64,000 nt of DNA, from positions 8,680,001 to 8,744,000 of the forward strand of contig NZ_LT670819.1 in the NCBI RefSeq assembly GCF_900129855.1, in the 5' to 3' direction. This DNA comes from Streptomyces sp. 3214.6. GTDB lineage: Bacteria; Actinomycetota; Actinomycetes; Streptomycetales; Streptomycetaceae. Below the pieces are notes generated by a model. The model made no database searches and was not told the DNA's origin. It worked only from the letters and a program-made list of their open reading frames with translations. A program made the translations under genes and the position numbers. How positions within the stretch are numbered: position 1 is the first letter of the stretch; each line of letters begins with the position of its first letter. Below, piece after piece: positions 1 to 8,250 of the stretch.

Positions 1-299
1 GCCTCCGCGTCGGCCCCGGCCAGCGTCGCGTCGCGGACGGCGGCCAGCAGTGCCCGGCTGCGCACGACCCGGGCGAGGTCGGCGAAGGACAGGTCGGCCC
101 AGATGGGCCCGGCCCGGCGGTAACGCGCCGGCACCGGATCCCCCTCGGCGTACCAACCCACCCCGAAACCGTCGGCGTTGACCGTGCCGTACCGCTGCCG
201 GCGTGGTGCCCACGACTGGCGGTACAGGGCGTGCGGGGGCTCCACGAGGAGCCGGCCGAGTGGCTCCTCGTGGCCCAGATAGGCGAGATGACGGCACAT
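1..299 (-). CDS. egtC: EgtC-type amidohydrolase of ergothioneine synthesis (5' part only)
   Basis: This is the N-terminal ~99 residues of a class II glutamine amidotransferase-like protein; the rest lies beyond the left edge. It opens MCRHLAYLG, and the Cys after Met is the N-terminal nucleophile of the Ntn-hydrolase family. EgtC removes the gamma-glutamyl group from the sulfoxide intermediate made by EgtB. Its ATG shares one base with the egtB stop (TGATG), so the two are translationally coupled. Identity rests on the N-terminal motif plus operon position; egtD is expected further left but is not visible. Confidence 0.93.
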   Translation of the reverse strand, partial: MCRHLAYLGHEEPLGRLLVEPPHALYRQSWAPRRQRYGTVNADGFGVGWYAEGDPVPARYRRAGPIWADLSFADLARVVRSRALLAAVRDATLAGADAE

Positions 300-1690
300 C
301 AGGCGGCCCCGGCCGAGCGGGCGGTGCGGAACCCGGAGAAGATCTGCCGCCTGATCGGGTAGTCCCAGTTGCGGAACGTGCCCCGGCAGGCCACCGGGTC
401 CACCGCGAACGAACCGCCGCGCAGCACCTTGTACTCGGGGCCGAAGAACACCTCCGAGTACTCCTTGTACGGGAACATCCGGAACCCGGGGTACGGGAGG
501 AAGTCGCCGGCCGTCCACTCCCATACGTCGCCGATCAACTGCCGTACCCCGAGCGGGGATTCACCGGCCGGGTAGCTGCCGGCCGGAGCCGGGCGCAGAT
601 GGCGCTGGCCCAGGTTGGCGTGCTCGGGGCCGGGATCGGCGTCGCCCCACGGGTAGCGCATCGAGCCGCCGGTCACCGGGTCGAAGCGGGCCGCCTTCTC
701 CCACTCGGGCTCGGTGGGCAGCCGGCGTCCGGCCCAGCGGGCGTAGGCGTCGGCCTCGTACCAGCACACGTGCAGCACCGGCTCGTCGGGCGGGACCACC
801 TCGGTGACCCCGAAGCGGCGGCGCAGCCACTGCCCGCCGTCGCGCCGCCAGAACAGCGGGGTGTGGATGCCGTGCCCGCGGATGTGCGCCCAGCCCTCCT
901 TCGTCCACCAGCGCTCCTCGTCGTAGCCGCCGTCCTCGATGAACGCCTGGTACGCGGCGTTCGTCACCGGGGTGGTGTCGATGTGGAAGGCCGCCACCTC
1001 CCGCTGGTGCGCGGGCCGTTCGTTGTCCAGCGCCCAGGGTTCGCCGGACGTGCCCATCGTGAACGGGCCGCCGGGGACGAGGACTTCGGACGGGCCGGCG
1101 AACAACGGCACCGGGTCGGGGTCGGGGGCGGTCAGGGCCTGCGGGCCGGTGCGGAGCTGATGGGTGATCAGCATCGTCTCGTCGTGCTGCTGTTCGTGCT
1201 GGGCGATCATCCCGAAGGCGAAGCCGGCCTCCGTCAGCCGGGTGCCCTGGAAGTCGGCCGACTCCAGCACGTCCATCACCCGGCCGCGCACCTCCGCCGC
1301 GTACTGGCGGGCCTCGGCGGGCGGCAGCAGCGGCAGCGAGGGCCGTTCGGCGCGCGAGTGCTCGAAGGCGTCGTACAGGCCGTCGATCTCGGGGCGCATC
1401 GCCTCACGGCCGGCCACCGCGCGCAGCAGCCACAGCTCCTCCTGGTTGCCGATGTGCGCGAGGTCCCACACCAGCGGGGACATCAGCGGGGAGTGCTGGG
1501 CGGTGAGGTCGGGCTCCTCCACGCAGCTCGTCAGCAGCGTGGTGCGCTCCCGGGCCGTGGTGAGCGAGGCGAGCACGCGGGCGCGGAGGGTCTCCGCGTC
1601 CGGGGCGGCCGCAGCGTCCCCGGCCGACTCGACGGCCGGCGCGGGCTCGGTGTCCAGTGCGGCCTCGGTGTCCAGTGCGGGCTCGGTCAT
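299..1690 (-). CDS. egtB: EgtB, ergothioneine sulfoxide synthase
   Basis: 463-residue non-haem iron enzyme that joins gamma-glutamylcysteine to hercynine with O2. The N-terminal DinB-like half carries the iron-binding histidines: one in LAHIGNQEE and a pair in HEQQHDE. The C-terminal half is an FGE-sulfatase domain, with GGPFTMG and GDVWEWT as clear family signatures and a closing LRGGSF...RNWDYP...GFR block. The start was chosen at 1690 because ATGA overlaps the egtA stop by 4 bases. The first ~35 residues are a low-complexity Ala/Glu/Thr-rich leader containing a small in-frame repeat (ALDTE twice). The function is well supported. Confidence 0.96.
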   Translation of the reverse strand: MTEPALDTEAALDTEPAPAVESAGDAAAAPDAETLRARVLASLTTARERTTLLTSCVEEPDLTAQHSPLMSPLVWDLAHIGNQEELWLLRAVAGREAMRPEIDGLYDAFEHSRAERPSLPLLPPAEARQYAAEVRGRVMDVLESADFQGTRLTEAGFAFGMIAQHEQQHDETMLITHQLRTGPQALTAPDPDPVPLFAGPSEVLVPGGPFTMGTSGEPWALDNERPAHQREVAAFHIDTTPVTNAAYQAFIEDGGYDEERWWTKEGWAHIRGHGIHTPLFWRRDGGQWLRRRFGVTEVVPPDEPVLHVCWYEADAYARWAGRRLPTEPEWEKAARFDPVTGGSMRYPWGDADPGPEHANLGQRHLRPAPAGSYPAGESPLGVRQLIGDVWEWTAGDFLPYPGFRMFPYKEYSEVFFGPEYKVLRGGSFAVDPVACRGTFRNWDYPIRRQIFSGFRTARSAGAA

Positions 1691-2997
1691 GTGCGGAGGT
1701 CCTTCCCGTACGCGCGGGTGTCCGTGCCGCGCAGGCGGTCGAGCTGGTCGTCGGCGGGGGTGCGGCCCTTGAGGACGTAGCGGTCGAAGTAGTCCGTCAC
1801 CGCGTCCATGACGCCGTCGTCGGCGCCGAGGCGGGGCAGGGCCCGCAGCGCCGTGGTGAAGCAGGCGACGGCGACCTCGTGCAGCTCGGGGTCGGCCAGC
1901 CCGTAGCGGGCCGCGTCGATCCACAGCGGATTGTGCGGGGCCGGCAGCGGCTGGGCGCGCTCCGCCAGCGGCTTCACGGTGCGGTAGGCGTTCTCGGCCG
2001 CCTCCGGGTCGTCGAACAGCGCCGCCGTCACGGCGAGCGGGACGATCCAGCCGTCATCGCCGGGCTGCGCGTCGATCATGCGCAGTTCCAGGTGGCCGCG
2101 CGGTCTGACCGGCGGGAACAGGGTGGTGAGGTGGTAGTCGAGATCCTCCTGGGTCGGCTCTCCCGCCCGGGTCCACTCCCGGAACGTGAGCCGCTCGGGC
2201 ACGTCCCACGGCCCGCTGTCGCGCCGGACGCACATCACCGGCGCGTCCAGCACATGCCGGGCCCAGGCGGCGCGTGGATCGCCGTCCAGGGCGGGTCCGC
2301 CCGCCCGGCCGGCGCCGATCTCCATCCACAGCAACTGCCGGGTGGAACGCCAGCCGGTGGGGTTGCCGTCGAGCAGCGGGGAGTTGGCGAAGGCCGCCAC
2401 CAGGACCGCGCCGAGCATGTGCGACAGCCACCAGCGCCGTCCGTGCCCCAGCGGGCCGGGCTCCTCGTACCCGGCGTCCAGGCAGACCTGCACGGAGGCC
2501 GAGGTGCACATCATGGCGCGGCCGGCCGGGCCCGTGCGGTCGAGGCAGGCCTCCATGGCGTCGTAGCGGGGCTCGTGCAGGAACCGGCGGGGTGGGTGCC
2601 AGGGGTCCGTGCCGTTGCCGGAGAGGGCGAGTCCGTGCTCGGCCAGGGCCGCGCGGACGGCGGCGAGGTCGGCGGAGACGGTGCCCACGCACTCCATCAG
2701 GGAGGCGGCGGGCGGGGAGCTCAGTTCCAGCTGACCGCCTGGTTCGACGGTGAGCGGCGAGCTCAGCGGCACGGTGCGCAGTGCGGCGTAAGCGGTTTCG
2801 AGTTGTTCAGTCGTGACGGGGAGCTGCGGCGAGCGCAGCTCGTGGACGAGCCATTCCACCTCGACCCCGACGGTGCGGGGCGGGCCGGTCTTGAAGCAGA
2901 TGCCCCTGACCAGGGCCTCCACCTCGGCTTCGGTGAGGGCGGTGCGGCGCTCGGTACCTTCGGTGCTGTCGGTACAGTCGCTGACCGAATCGGACAT
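1687..2997 (-). CDS. egtA: EgtA, glutamate-cysteine ligase of ergothioneine pathway
   Basis: 436-residue GCS2-family ligase that makes gamma-glutamylcysteine, the sulfur donor for EgtB. Supporting segments are VGVEVEWLVHEL near residue 45, the LELSSPP substrate segment and the C-terminal HLELRMIDAQPGDD block typical of the actinobacterial EgtA group. Start at 2997 is preceded by AGGAGG with 8-base spacing, a far better site than the upstream in-frame ATGs. It is the first gene of a tightly coupled egtA-egtB-egtC operon (4-base and 1-base overlaps). A Glu/Thr/Ser-rich N-terminal tail of ~25 residues precedes the domain. Confidence 0.95.
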   Translation of the reverse strand: MSDSVSDCTDSTEGTERRTALTEAEVEALVRGICFKTGPPRTVGVEVEWLVHELRSPQLPVTTEQLETAYAALRTVPLSSPLTVEPGGQLELSSPPAASLMECVGTVSADLAAVRAALAEHGLALSGNGTDPWHPPRRFLHEPRYDAMEACLDRTGPAGRAMMCTSASVQVCLDAGYEEPGPLGHGRRWWLSHMLGAVLVAAFANSPLLDGNPTGWRSTRQLLWMEIGAGRAGGPALDGDPRAAWARHVLDAPVMCVRRDSGPWDVPERLTFREWTRAGEPTQEDLDYHLTTLFPPVRPRGHLELRMIDAQPGDDGWIVPLAVTAALFDDPEAAENAYRTVKPLAERAQPLPAPHNPLWIDAARYGLADPELHEVAVACFTTALRALPRLGADDGVMDAVTDYFDRYVLKGRTPADDQLDRLRGTDTRAYGKDLRT

Positions 2998-3337
2998 GTC
3001 GGGATCCTCCTGAGATTCCACCATGCCACCGGTCCAGCCTCGGTGCGGCCGGACCGGCATAGCTCGTCCCACCCAAGTCCCTCGAAACGAATCGCACAAG
3101 GGTGCACAACGGCACTTTTGGGACCGGGAATGCTGGATTCCCTGCTTATTCCATGCCTATTTCGAGCTGTTTCCTATGTGTTTTCGGCGTGTCGGCGCGG
3201 GGTTACCCGGCCCTGGAAACCCTGTTGCACCAGGTGTCCAGGATCGCTCACGATGCGTGCATGAGCACGGCGGGGGAGGCGGGCGGGGCGCGAGTGACCG
3301 CGCGGCGCGCGACCATGGAGTCCACGGGGGTGGCGCC
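2998..3337. other. intergenic region between egtA and the PARG-like gene
   Basis: 340 bases without a convincing gene. It must hold the egt operon promoter on the minus strand and the promoter of the plus-strand PARG-like gene. The middle (about 3090-3200) is noticeably richer in A/T than its surroundings. An open frame continues upstream from 3338 to 3023, but its residue composition (Cys, Trp and His-rich) is unlike coding sequence here. I see no clear -10/-35 pair, riboswitch or terminator. Confidence 0.5.
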
Positions 3338-4168
3338 ATGAGCGCGCGACTGCGCGGTATCGCCCGCGAGACACAGGAGATCGTCGCCGCGGGCGGCTAC
3401 CGCGCGTCCGACGGGCGCGAGGTGCCCCTCGCGGCGGCGATCGAGGCGGCCCGGGCGGCAACGCGGACGGCGGGACCGGAGCCGGTCGCCGTGCCCGAGC
3501 CGGTGGCTCCGGTCGCGGACACGCTGATCGAGGTCACGGGCGAGAGCACCCTGGAGGCCGCCCGCCGGCTCGCCGACACCGGCCCGGTCGCGGCCTTGAA
3601 CTTCGCCTCCGCCCGCAACCCCGGCGGCGGCTATCTCAACGGCGCCCAGGCGCAGGAGGAGGCCCTGTGCCGGGCCTCCGCGCTGTACACCTGCCTGCTC
3701 ACGGCCCGGGAGTTCTACGACCACCACCGCGCCCACCGCGACCCGTTCTACACGGACCGCGTCATCCACTCACCGGTCGTGCCCGTCTTCCGTGACGACC
3801 GGGGACGACTGCTGGACGAGCCGTACCCCGTCGGCTTTCTGACGGCCGCCGCGCCCAACGCGGGCGTGGTGTCGCGGACGGCGCCGGAGCGCACGTCCGA
3901 GCTGCCGCGCGCGCTGGCCGTCCGTGCCGAGCGCGTCCTGGAGACGGCCGCCGCGCACGGCTATCAGCGGCTCGTCCTGGGCGCGTGGGGCTGCGGGGTG
4001 TTCCGTAACGATCCCACGCAGGTGGCGGGGGCGTTCCGGGCCCTGCTCGCCCCCGACGGGCGGTTCGGGCAGACGTTCGACCATGTGGTGTTCGGAGTGC
4101 TCGACCGGACGCCGGGCGGCGCGGTGCGGGGCGCCTTCGAAAAGACGTTCGCCCTCTTCGGGGTCTGA
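3338..4168 (+). CDS. bacterial-type poly(ADP-ribose) glycohydrolase (TIGR02452/DUF2263 family)
   Basis: 276 residues, a typical length for the microbial PARG family. The PARG signature GGG-x(6-8)-QEE is present at residues 96-108 (NPGGGYLNGAQAQEE), placing the catalytic Glu pair at 107-108. A macrodomain-like GAWGCGVFRNDP loop lies near residue 215. Such enzymes hydrolyse ADP-ribose polymers or ADP-ribosylated substrates in the cytosol. Start ATG 3338 follows a GGGGG run at usable distance. It stands alone on the plus strand, convergent with the MazF-like gene 7 bases after its stop. No ADP-ribosyltransferase is visible nearby, so its partner is unknown. Confidence 0.88.
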   Translation: MSARLRGIARETQEIVAAGGYRASDGREVPLAAAIEAARAATRTAGPEPVAVPEPVAPVADTLIEVTGESTLEAARRLADTGPVAALNFASARNPGGGYLNGAQAQEEALCRASALYTCLLTAREFYDHHRAHRDPFYTDRVIHSPVVPVFRDDRGRLLDEPYPVGFLTAAAPNAGVVSRTAPERTSELPRALAVRAERVLETAAAHGYQRLVLGAWGCGVFRNDPTQVAGAFRALLAPDGRFGQTFDHVVFGVLDRTPGGAVRGAFEKTFALFGV

Positions 4169-4175
4169 CAGAGCC

Positions 4176-4628
4176 TCAGGTCCAGCCGTAGCGCTCATGC
4201 AGCCGCTGTCGGACCAGGTTGAACCGCATCCGGTCCAGCGCGCAGGCCTCGCGGCGCATGCCGTCCTCGTGGAGGCGCAGGATGCGGTCGACGTCCACCC
4301 AGGAGTCCCGTCCGGTCCGGTCCCAGGGCCCGCTCCCGATCGCCACCCACTCCCGGTCGCCGTCATGCCGTTTGCTCGACAGCTGCACGGCGAGGAAGGT
4401 GCCGCCCGCCTCCCGGGCGACGACGAGCACCGGGCGGTCCTTGCCCCGGCCGTCGTTCTCCTCGAAGGGCACCCAGGTCCACACGATCTCGCCGGGATCG
4501 GGGTCGCCGTCGTGCGCGGGGGAGTACTCCGTGCGTACCCGGCCGGTCTCGTGGGGGTCGGCCTCGGTCGTGGCGGAGGGGCCGAAGCGGCCCGGGACGT
4601 CTGCATCTGCATCGGTAAACGCGGTCAC
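4176..4628 (-). CDS. PemK/MazF-family protein without visible antitoxin
   Basis: 150 residues. Residues ~46-72 contain GEIVWTWVPFEENDGRGKDR followed by PVLVVAR, the beta-barrel opening seen in PemK/MazF-like proteins; a Ser-Lys segment (LSSKRHDGDREW) follows. MazF members cleave mRNA, but many Streptomyces homologues of this longer form have not been tested. The N-terminal ~45 residues are Asp/Pro-rich and probably disordered. No antitoxin-sized gene is adjacent. The only usable start is GTG 4628, which lies inside a 19-bp stem just after the flotillin stop, with an AAGG Shine-Dalgarno in the loop. Confidence 0.72.
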   Translation of the reverse strand: MTAFTDADADVPGRFGPSATTEADPHETGRVRTEYSPAHDGDPDPGEIVWTWVPFEENDGRGKDRPVLVVAREAGGTFLAVQLSSKRHDGDREWVAIGSGPWDRTGRDSWVDVDRILRLHEDGMRREACALDRMRFNLVRQRLHERYGWT

Positions 4629-4664
4629 GGGGGCACCTTAGAGGCTGCCCCCGTGACCGCGTTT
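4617..4664 (-). terminator. perfect 19-bp stem-loop after the flotillin gene, overlapping the MazF-like start
   Basis: Bases 4617-4635 and 4646-4664 are perfect inverted repeats (19 bp each) with a 10-base loop. The structure begins 11 bases downstream of the flotillin stop on the same strand and probably terminates that transcript. The GTG start of the MazF-like gene (4626-4628) is buried in the distal arm. The structure could therefore also limit toxin translation from read-through RNA. Confidence 0.75.
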
Positions 4665-4674
4665 CACCGCCGGG

Positions 4675-6168
4675 TCACTTCTCCTCGACCGGCACCCGCT
4701 GCGACGGCGGGCCCGAGGGCGGGCTCGTGATCCCGTTGAGGGGCGAAGTCCCGTGCGGGGCCTGCCCGTTCTGGTTCATCGAGGCAAGCAACTGACGGGC
4801 CAGACCGAGTCCCGTCCCGCCCATGGTGAGCGCCTTGGCGAACACGTCCGCCATGCCGTCCGCGCCGTTGAGCAGCACCATGTTGTCGACGTTGCCGAAC
4901 GCGGACGCGCCGGCCCGCACGATCTCCGGCCAGTTCTCGGCGAGTTGCTGGGCGACGACCGCCTCCTGGTTCTCGGCCAGCGCGGCGGCCCGGGCCTTGA
5001 TGGCCTCCGCCTCCGCAAGACCCTGCGCCTTCGTCGCCTCGGCCTCCGCCAGGCCCCTGGCCTGCGCGGCGGCCGCCTCGGCCTCACCGGTGGCCCGGGT
5101 CGCGGCGGCGGTGGCCTCACCCCGGGACTTGGTCGCCTCGGCCTCGGCGCCGGCGGCCTGCTTGACCCGGCTCGCCTCGGCGGCGGACGCGAGCTCGGTC
5201 TCCTTCGCCTTGGCCTGCGCCGCCGAGATCCGGGCGTCGCGCTCGGCCTCGGCGAGCGTGCGCTTCTCGTAGGCCTTCGCGTCCGCGGGCTTGCGGACGT
5301 CCGCCTGCAGCTGCTGTTCCCTGCGGTGCGCCTCGAGTTCGGCGACCCGGGTCTCCTGGACGACGACCTCCTGCCGGGCGGCCGCGTCGGCGAGAGGCCC
5401 CGCCTGACGGGCCTTGGCGCCCGCCTTGTCCCGCTCGGCCTGGTAGCCGGCCTGAAGGATCTCGCTGTCCCGGGTGGCCTCCGCCATCCGCGCGAACGAG
5501 GCCTGTTCCGCCTCCGTGGCAAGACGGTTCGCCTCCGCCTGGGCGATGCGCGCGTCCCGCTGCACGGCCGCTGCGTGCGGCATCGCCAGGTTCCGGATGT
5601 AGCCGGTCGGGTCCTCGATCTCGTGGATCTGCAGGGAGTCCACGATCAGGCCCAGCTTCTCCATCTCCGTGCCGCAGGCGGCGCGGGTCTGCCCGGTGAG
5701 CTTCTCCCGGTCGCGAATCATGTCCTCGACCGTCAACCCGCCCACGATGGACCGCAGATGACCGGCGAAGACGTTGTGCACCCGCTCCGACATCAGCTTC
5801 TGCTGGTCGAGGAAGCGCCGGGCCGCGTTGGCGATCGACACGAAGTCGTCGCCCACCTTGAAGATGACCACGCCCCGCACCTTGAGCGGTATGCCCTGGT
5901 GCGTCACGCAGTCCACATGCAGTTCGGTCTCGTTGAGATCCAGCGACAGCTTGCGCACCACCTGCACGCCGGGCATCACCAGCGTGCCGCGCCCGGTGAC
6001 GATACGAAAGCCCATCCCCGCTTCCAGGCCCTCGGTGCGGTGGTTGGAGCCGGAGATGACGAGTGCCTCGTTGGGTTCCGCGACCCGCCACATCATCTTG
6101 AACAGACCGAGCAGAACGAGAACGGCGAGAGCCGCCGCCCCCGCAACGACGCCGACAATCATCGGCAT
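4675..6168 (-). CDS. flotillin-family (SPFH) membrane scaffold protein
   Basis: 497 residues. One N-terminal transmembrane helix (about 4-26, VGVVAGAAALAVLVLLGLF) is followed by an SPFH/band 7 domain (~30-200, including VTGRGTLVMPGVQ and FAGHLRSIVGGLTVEDMI). Next comes a long Ala/Glu-rich coiled coil with many EAEA repeats (~210-400), then a C-terminal segment with LNGADGMADVFAKAL. Flotillins form oligomeric scaffolds in membrane microdomains. A small NfeD-like gene lies upstream on the same strand, matching the usual flotillin-NfeD pairing. A paralogue is at 30178-31368. Start ATG 6168 gives a correct membrane anchor. Confidence 0.93.
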   Translation of the reverse strand: MPMIVGVVAGAAALAVLVLLGLFKMMWRVAEPNEALVISGSNHRTEGLEAGMGFRIVTGRGTLVMPGVQVVRKLSLDLNETELHVDCVTHQGIPLKVRGVVIFKVGDDFVSIANAARRFLDQQKLMSERVHNVFAGHLRSIVGGLTVEDMIRDREKLTGQTRAACGTEMEKLGLIVDSLQIHEIEDPTGYIRNLAMPHAAAVQRDARIAQAEANRLATEAEQASFARMAEATRDSEILQAGYQAERDKAGAKARQAGPLADAAARQEVVVQETRVAELEAHRREQQLQADVRKPADAKAYEKRTLAEAERDARISAAQAKAKETELASAAEASRVKQAAGAEAEATKSRGEATAAATRATGEAEAAAAQARGLAEAEATKAQGLAEAEAIKARAAALAENQEAVVAQQLAENWPEIVRAGASAFGNVDNMVLLNGADGMADVFAKALTMGGTGLGLARQLLASMNQNGQAPHGTSPLNGITSPPSGPPSQRVPVEEK

Positions 6169-6322
6169 ACGCCCCCTTTGGATGGTGCCCTGTCGGCACC
6201 GAACGAAGGGAGTGTGCGCCTGCCCGAGTCCAGGTTGAAGACGCCGGGGAATCCTTGTTGCAATCTTGACGCTTACGTTCCCGAAGGCGCACCAACCCGC
6301 TCTCAGCTGGGCCGGAGCAGGC

Positions 6323-6541
6323 TCAACTGTCGTAGGCCGGGGTGACGTAGACCGTTCTGGGCGGCAGGTGCTCCACCACCATCACCACCGTGCCGCACTC
6401 GATGCAGCCCGTGCCGTCCGCCGGGTAGGCGAGGAAGTGCTCGGCCCCGCCGCGCACCCGGACGATCACCTCGCCCACGAGGCCCGGCCCGATCGCCCCG
6501 GTGACCCGCCCCATGAGCCCGACCATCGACGCATCGTCCAT
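6323..6541 (-). CDS. small NfeD-like OB-fold partner of flotillin
   Basis: 72 residues: GRVTGAIGPGLVGEVIVRVRGGAEHFLAY and so on, a short beta-rich protein resembling the soluble OB-fold part of NfeD, without membrane segments. The homologous 82-residue protein at 31383-31631 shares the GEI/VLVRVRGGxExFLA core and also precedes a flotillin gene, which supports both being real. Start 6541 is inferred from that comparison; a longer start at 6637 cannot be excluded. It probably tunes or anchors the flotillin assembly. Confidence 0.75.
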   Translation of the reverse strand: MDDASMVGLMGRVTGAIGPGLVGEVIVRVRGGAEHFLAYPADGTGCIECGTVVMVVEHLPPRTVYVTPAYDS

Positions 6542-6697
6542 GGTCACAGGGTACGGGTGGAACCCGCTCGGCCCGCCGGGCGGTTCGCGACCGTTTTCCC
6601 GCGCCCAGGATGCGTGCCACAGCCGTCCCACAGGCATCTTCTGTTACTGCGCGAAGGATTGACGTGTTCCTGCCTCACCCCTACCTTCCGATCGATG

Positions 6698-6716
6698 TTC
6701 CGAACTGTGTTCGGAA
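6698..6716. promoter_or_regulatory. inverted repeat upstream of the GH43/AbfB gene
   Basis: TTCCGAA and TTCGGAA separated by 5 bases, followed closely by TTCGAA (6718-6723), 33 bases upstream of a secreted glycosidase start. The position and symmetry suggest a sugar-responsive repressor site. No regulator gene is adjacent, so the binding protein is unknown. Confidence 0.4.
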
Positions 6717-6748
6717 TTTCGAACCTTGAGCCGTAGGAGAGCCGCACC

Positions 6749-8137
6749 ATGACGACACGTCCCCCCGCTCCGTCCCGCCGTGCCCTGCTGCGTGCGATGG
6801 CCGCGCTGCCCGCCGCGGCACTCGTGCTGGGCGAGGCGCCCGGCCTGCTCGGCACGGCCCTCGCCGCCGCGCCGGCCGCCGGATCGGCCACCCGCTACAC
6901 CATCGTGCCGTTCCTCAACAGCAACGACGGCATGGTGAACGTCTACCAGTCCGACGACGCCACCGACTTCCGACTGGTGCAGTCCTCCGCGTACACCCCG
7001 CCCAGCAACCGCATCCGCGACGCGAGCGTCTTCAAGCACACCAACGGCTACTACTACATCACCTACACCACCCACACCTGGCAGGACGCCAGCACCACCA
7101 TCGGCTTCGCCCGCAGCTCCGACCGGGTCAACTGGACGTTCCTGTACGACTACACGGTCCCGATCGCGAACCTCTCCCGCGCCTGGGCGCCGGAGTGGTT
7201 CGTCGACAGCGACGGCAGCGTCAACGTCATCGTGTCCTGCTCGGTGACCAGCGACGAGTGGATCTTCACCCCGTATCTGCTGAAGGCCACCAACTCAGCG
7301 CTCACCGCCTGGAGTTCACCGGTCGCCCTGTCCGGCATCGGGTCGAACCACATCGACACGTACATCGTGAAGATCGGCTCGACGTACCACGCGTTCACCA
7401 AGAACGAGACGGCGAAGTACATCGAGTACGGCACCGCGTCCAGCCTCGCCGGCCCGTACACGATCACCAGGACCGGCGACTGGGCGGGCTGGGGCAGCTA
7501 CCGCGAGGGCCCGTCCGTCATCCAGCTCGACAACGGCGGCTGGCGGATCTTCTTCGACGGCTACGGCGACGGCAACTACTACTACAGCGACAGCTACGAC
7601 ACCTTCGCCACCTGGACCGCGCCGAAGGCCCTGCCCGGCATCTCGGGCACGGCACGCCACTTCACGGTGATCAAGGAGACGGTGACCGGCGGCCTGGCCA
7701 TCACGAAGAACGCCACGCGCTCCCTGCGCTCCGCGAACTACACCACCCGCTACTGGCAGGAGCAGTCCGCGCTGCTCAACCTGCCCGTGGTGACCAGCTC
7801 CAGCACCACCGCAGAGAAGCAGGCGTCCACCTTCACCGTCGTGGCGGGTCTCGCGGACGCGAACGCCTACTCCTTCCGCGACACCTCCGGCAACTATCTG
7901 CGCCACTACTCCTTCCGGGGCCGCTTCGACGCCAACGACGGCACATCGACCTTCGCCAGGGACGCCACGTTCATCGCCCGGACGGGCTCGACGAGCGGTG
8001 CGATCCGTTTCGAGTCGTACAACTACCCCGGCTACTACCTGCGCCACTACAACTACCAACTCAGCGTGGAGCAGTCGGACGGCACGGACCTCTTCCGGCA
8101 GGACAGCTCCTTCGTGCCGGTGGCTGCCTGGGTCTGA
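6749..8137 (+). CDS. secreted GH43-like glycosidase with AbfB (CBM42) arabinose-binding domain
   Basis: 462 residues. A Tat signal (SRRALLR followed by an Ala/Leu-rich core ending near ALAAAPA) precedes a five-bladed beta-propeller of the GH43/62 clan. RDASVFKHTNGYYYITYT carries the usual catalytic-region Asp, and WAPEWF is another blade motif. The last ~120 residues form an AbfB/CBM42 domain with paired GNYLRHYSFRG and GYYLRHYNYQ motifs that bind arabinofuranose side chains. It likely trims arabinan or arabinoxylan outside the cell. It is monocistronic, with an inverted repeat upstream. The exact substrate cannot be read from sequence. Confidence 0.88.
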   Translation: MTTRPPAPSRRALLRAMAALPAAALVLGEAPGLLGTALAAAPAAGSATRYTIVPFLNSNDGMVNVYQSDDATDFRLVQSSAYTPPSNRIRDASVFKHTNGYYYITYTTHTWQDASTTIGFARSSDRVNWTFLYDYTVPIANLSRAWAPEWFVDSDGSVNVIVSCSVTSDEWIFTPYLLKATNSALTAWSSPVALSGIGSNHIDTYIVKIGSTYHAFTKNETAKYIEYGTASSLAGPYTITRTGDWAGWGSYREGPSVIQLDNGGWRIFFDGYGDGNYYYSDSYDTFATWTAPKALPGISGTARHFTVIKETVTGGLAITKNATRSLRSANYTTRYWQEQSALLNLPVVTSSSTTAEKQASTFTVVAGLADANAYSFRDTSGNYLRHYSFRGRFDANDGTSTFARDATFIARTGSTSGAIRFESYNYPGYYLRHYNYQLSVEQSDGTDLFRQDSSFVPVAAWV

Positions 8138-8250
8138 CCCGTCCTCCCTTCGGGCGATCGCTCCTCGACCCCCTTTCGTCTACAGTGCGCTGGACCGTCT
8201 ACGTACCTGTGGTCAACCGGGCTCGTTCCGGCAGGAAAGAGGTCGCGGCC

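Noticed and set aside
203..1780. 525-codon plus-strand frame opposite egtB
   Set aside because: Shadow of a well-identified gene; no motif.
4753..6345. 530-codon plus-strand frame opposite flotillin 1
   Set aside because: Leu/Gly/Arg-rich mirror of the Ala/Glu coiled coil; the minus-strand SPFH protein is clearly the real gene.
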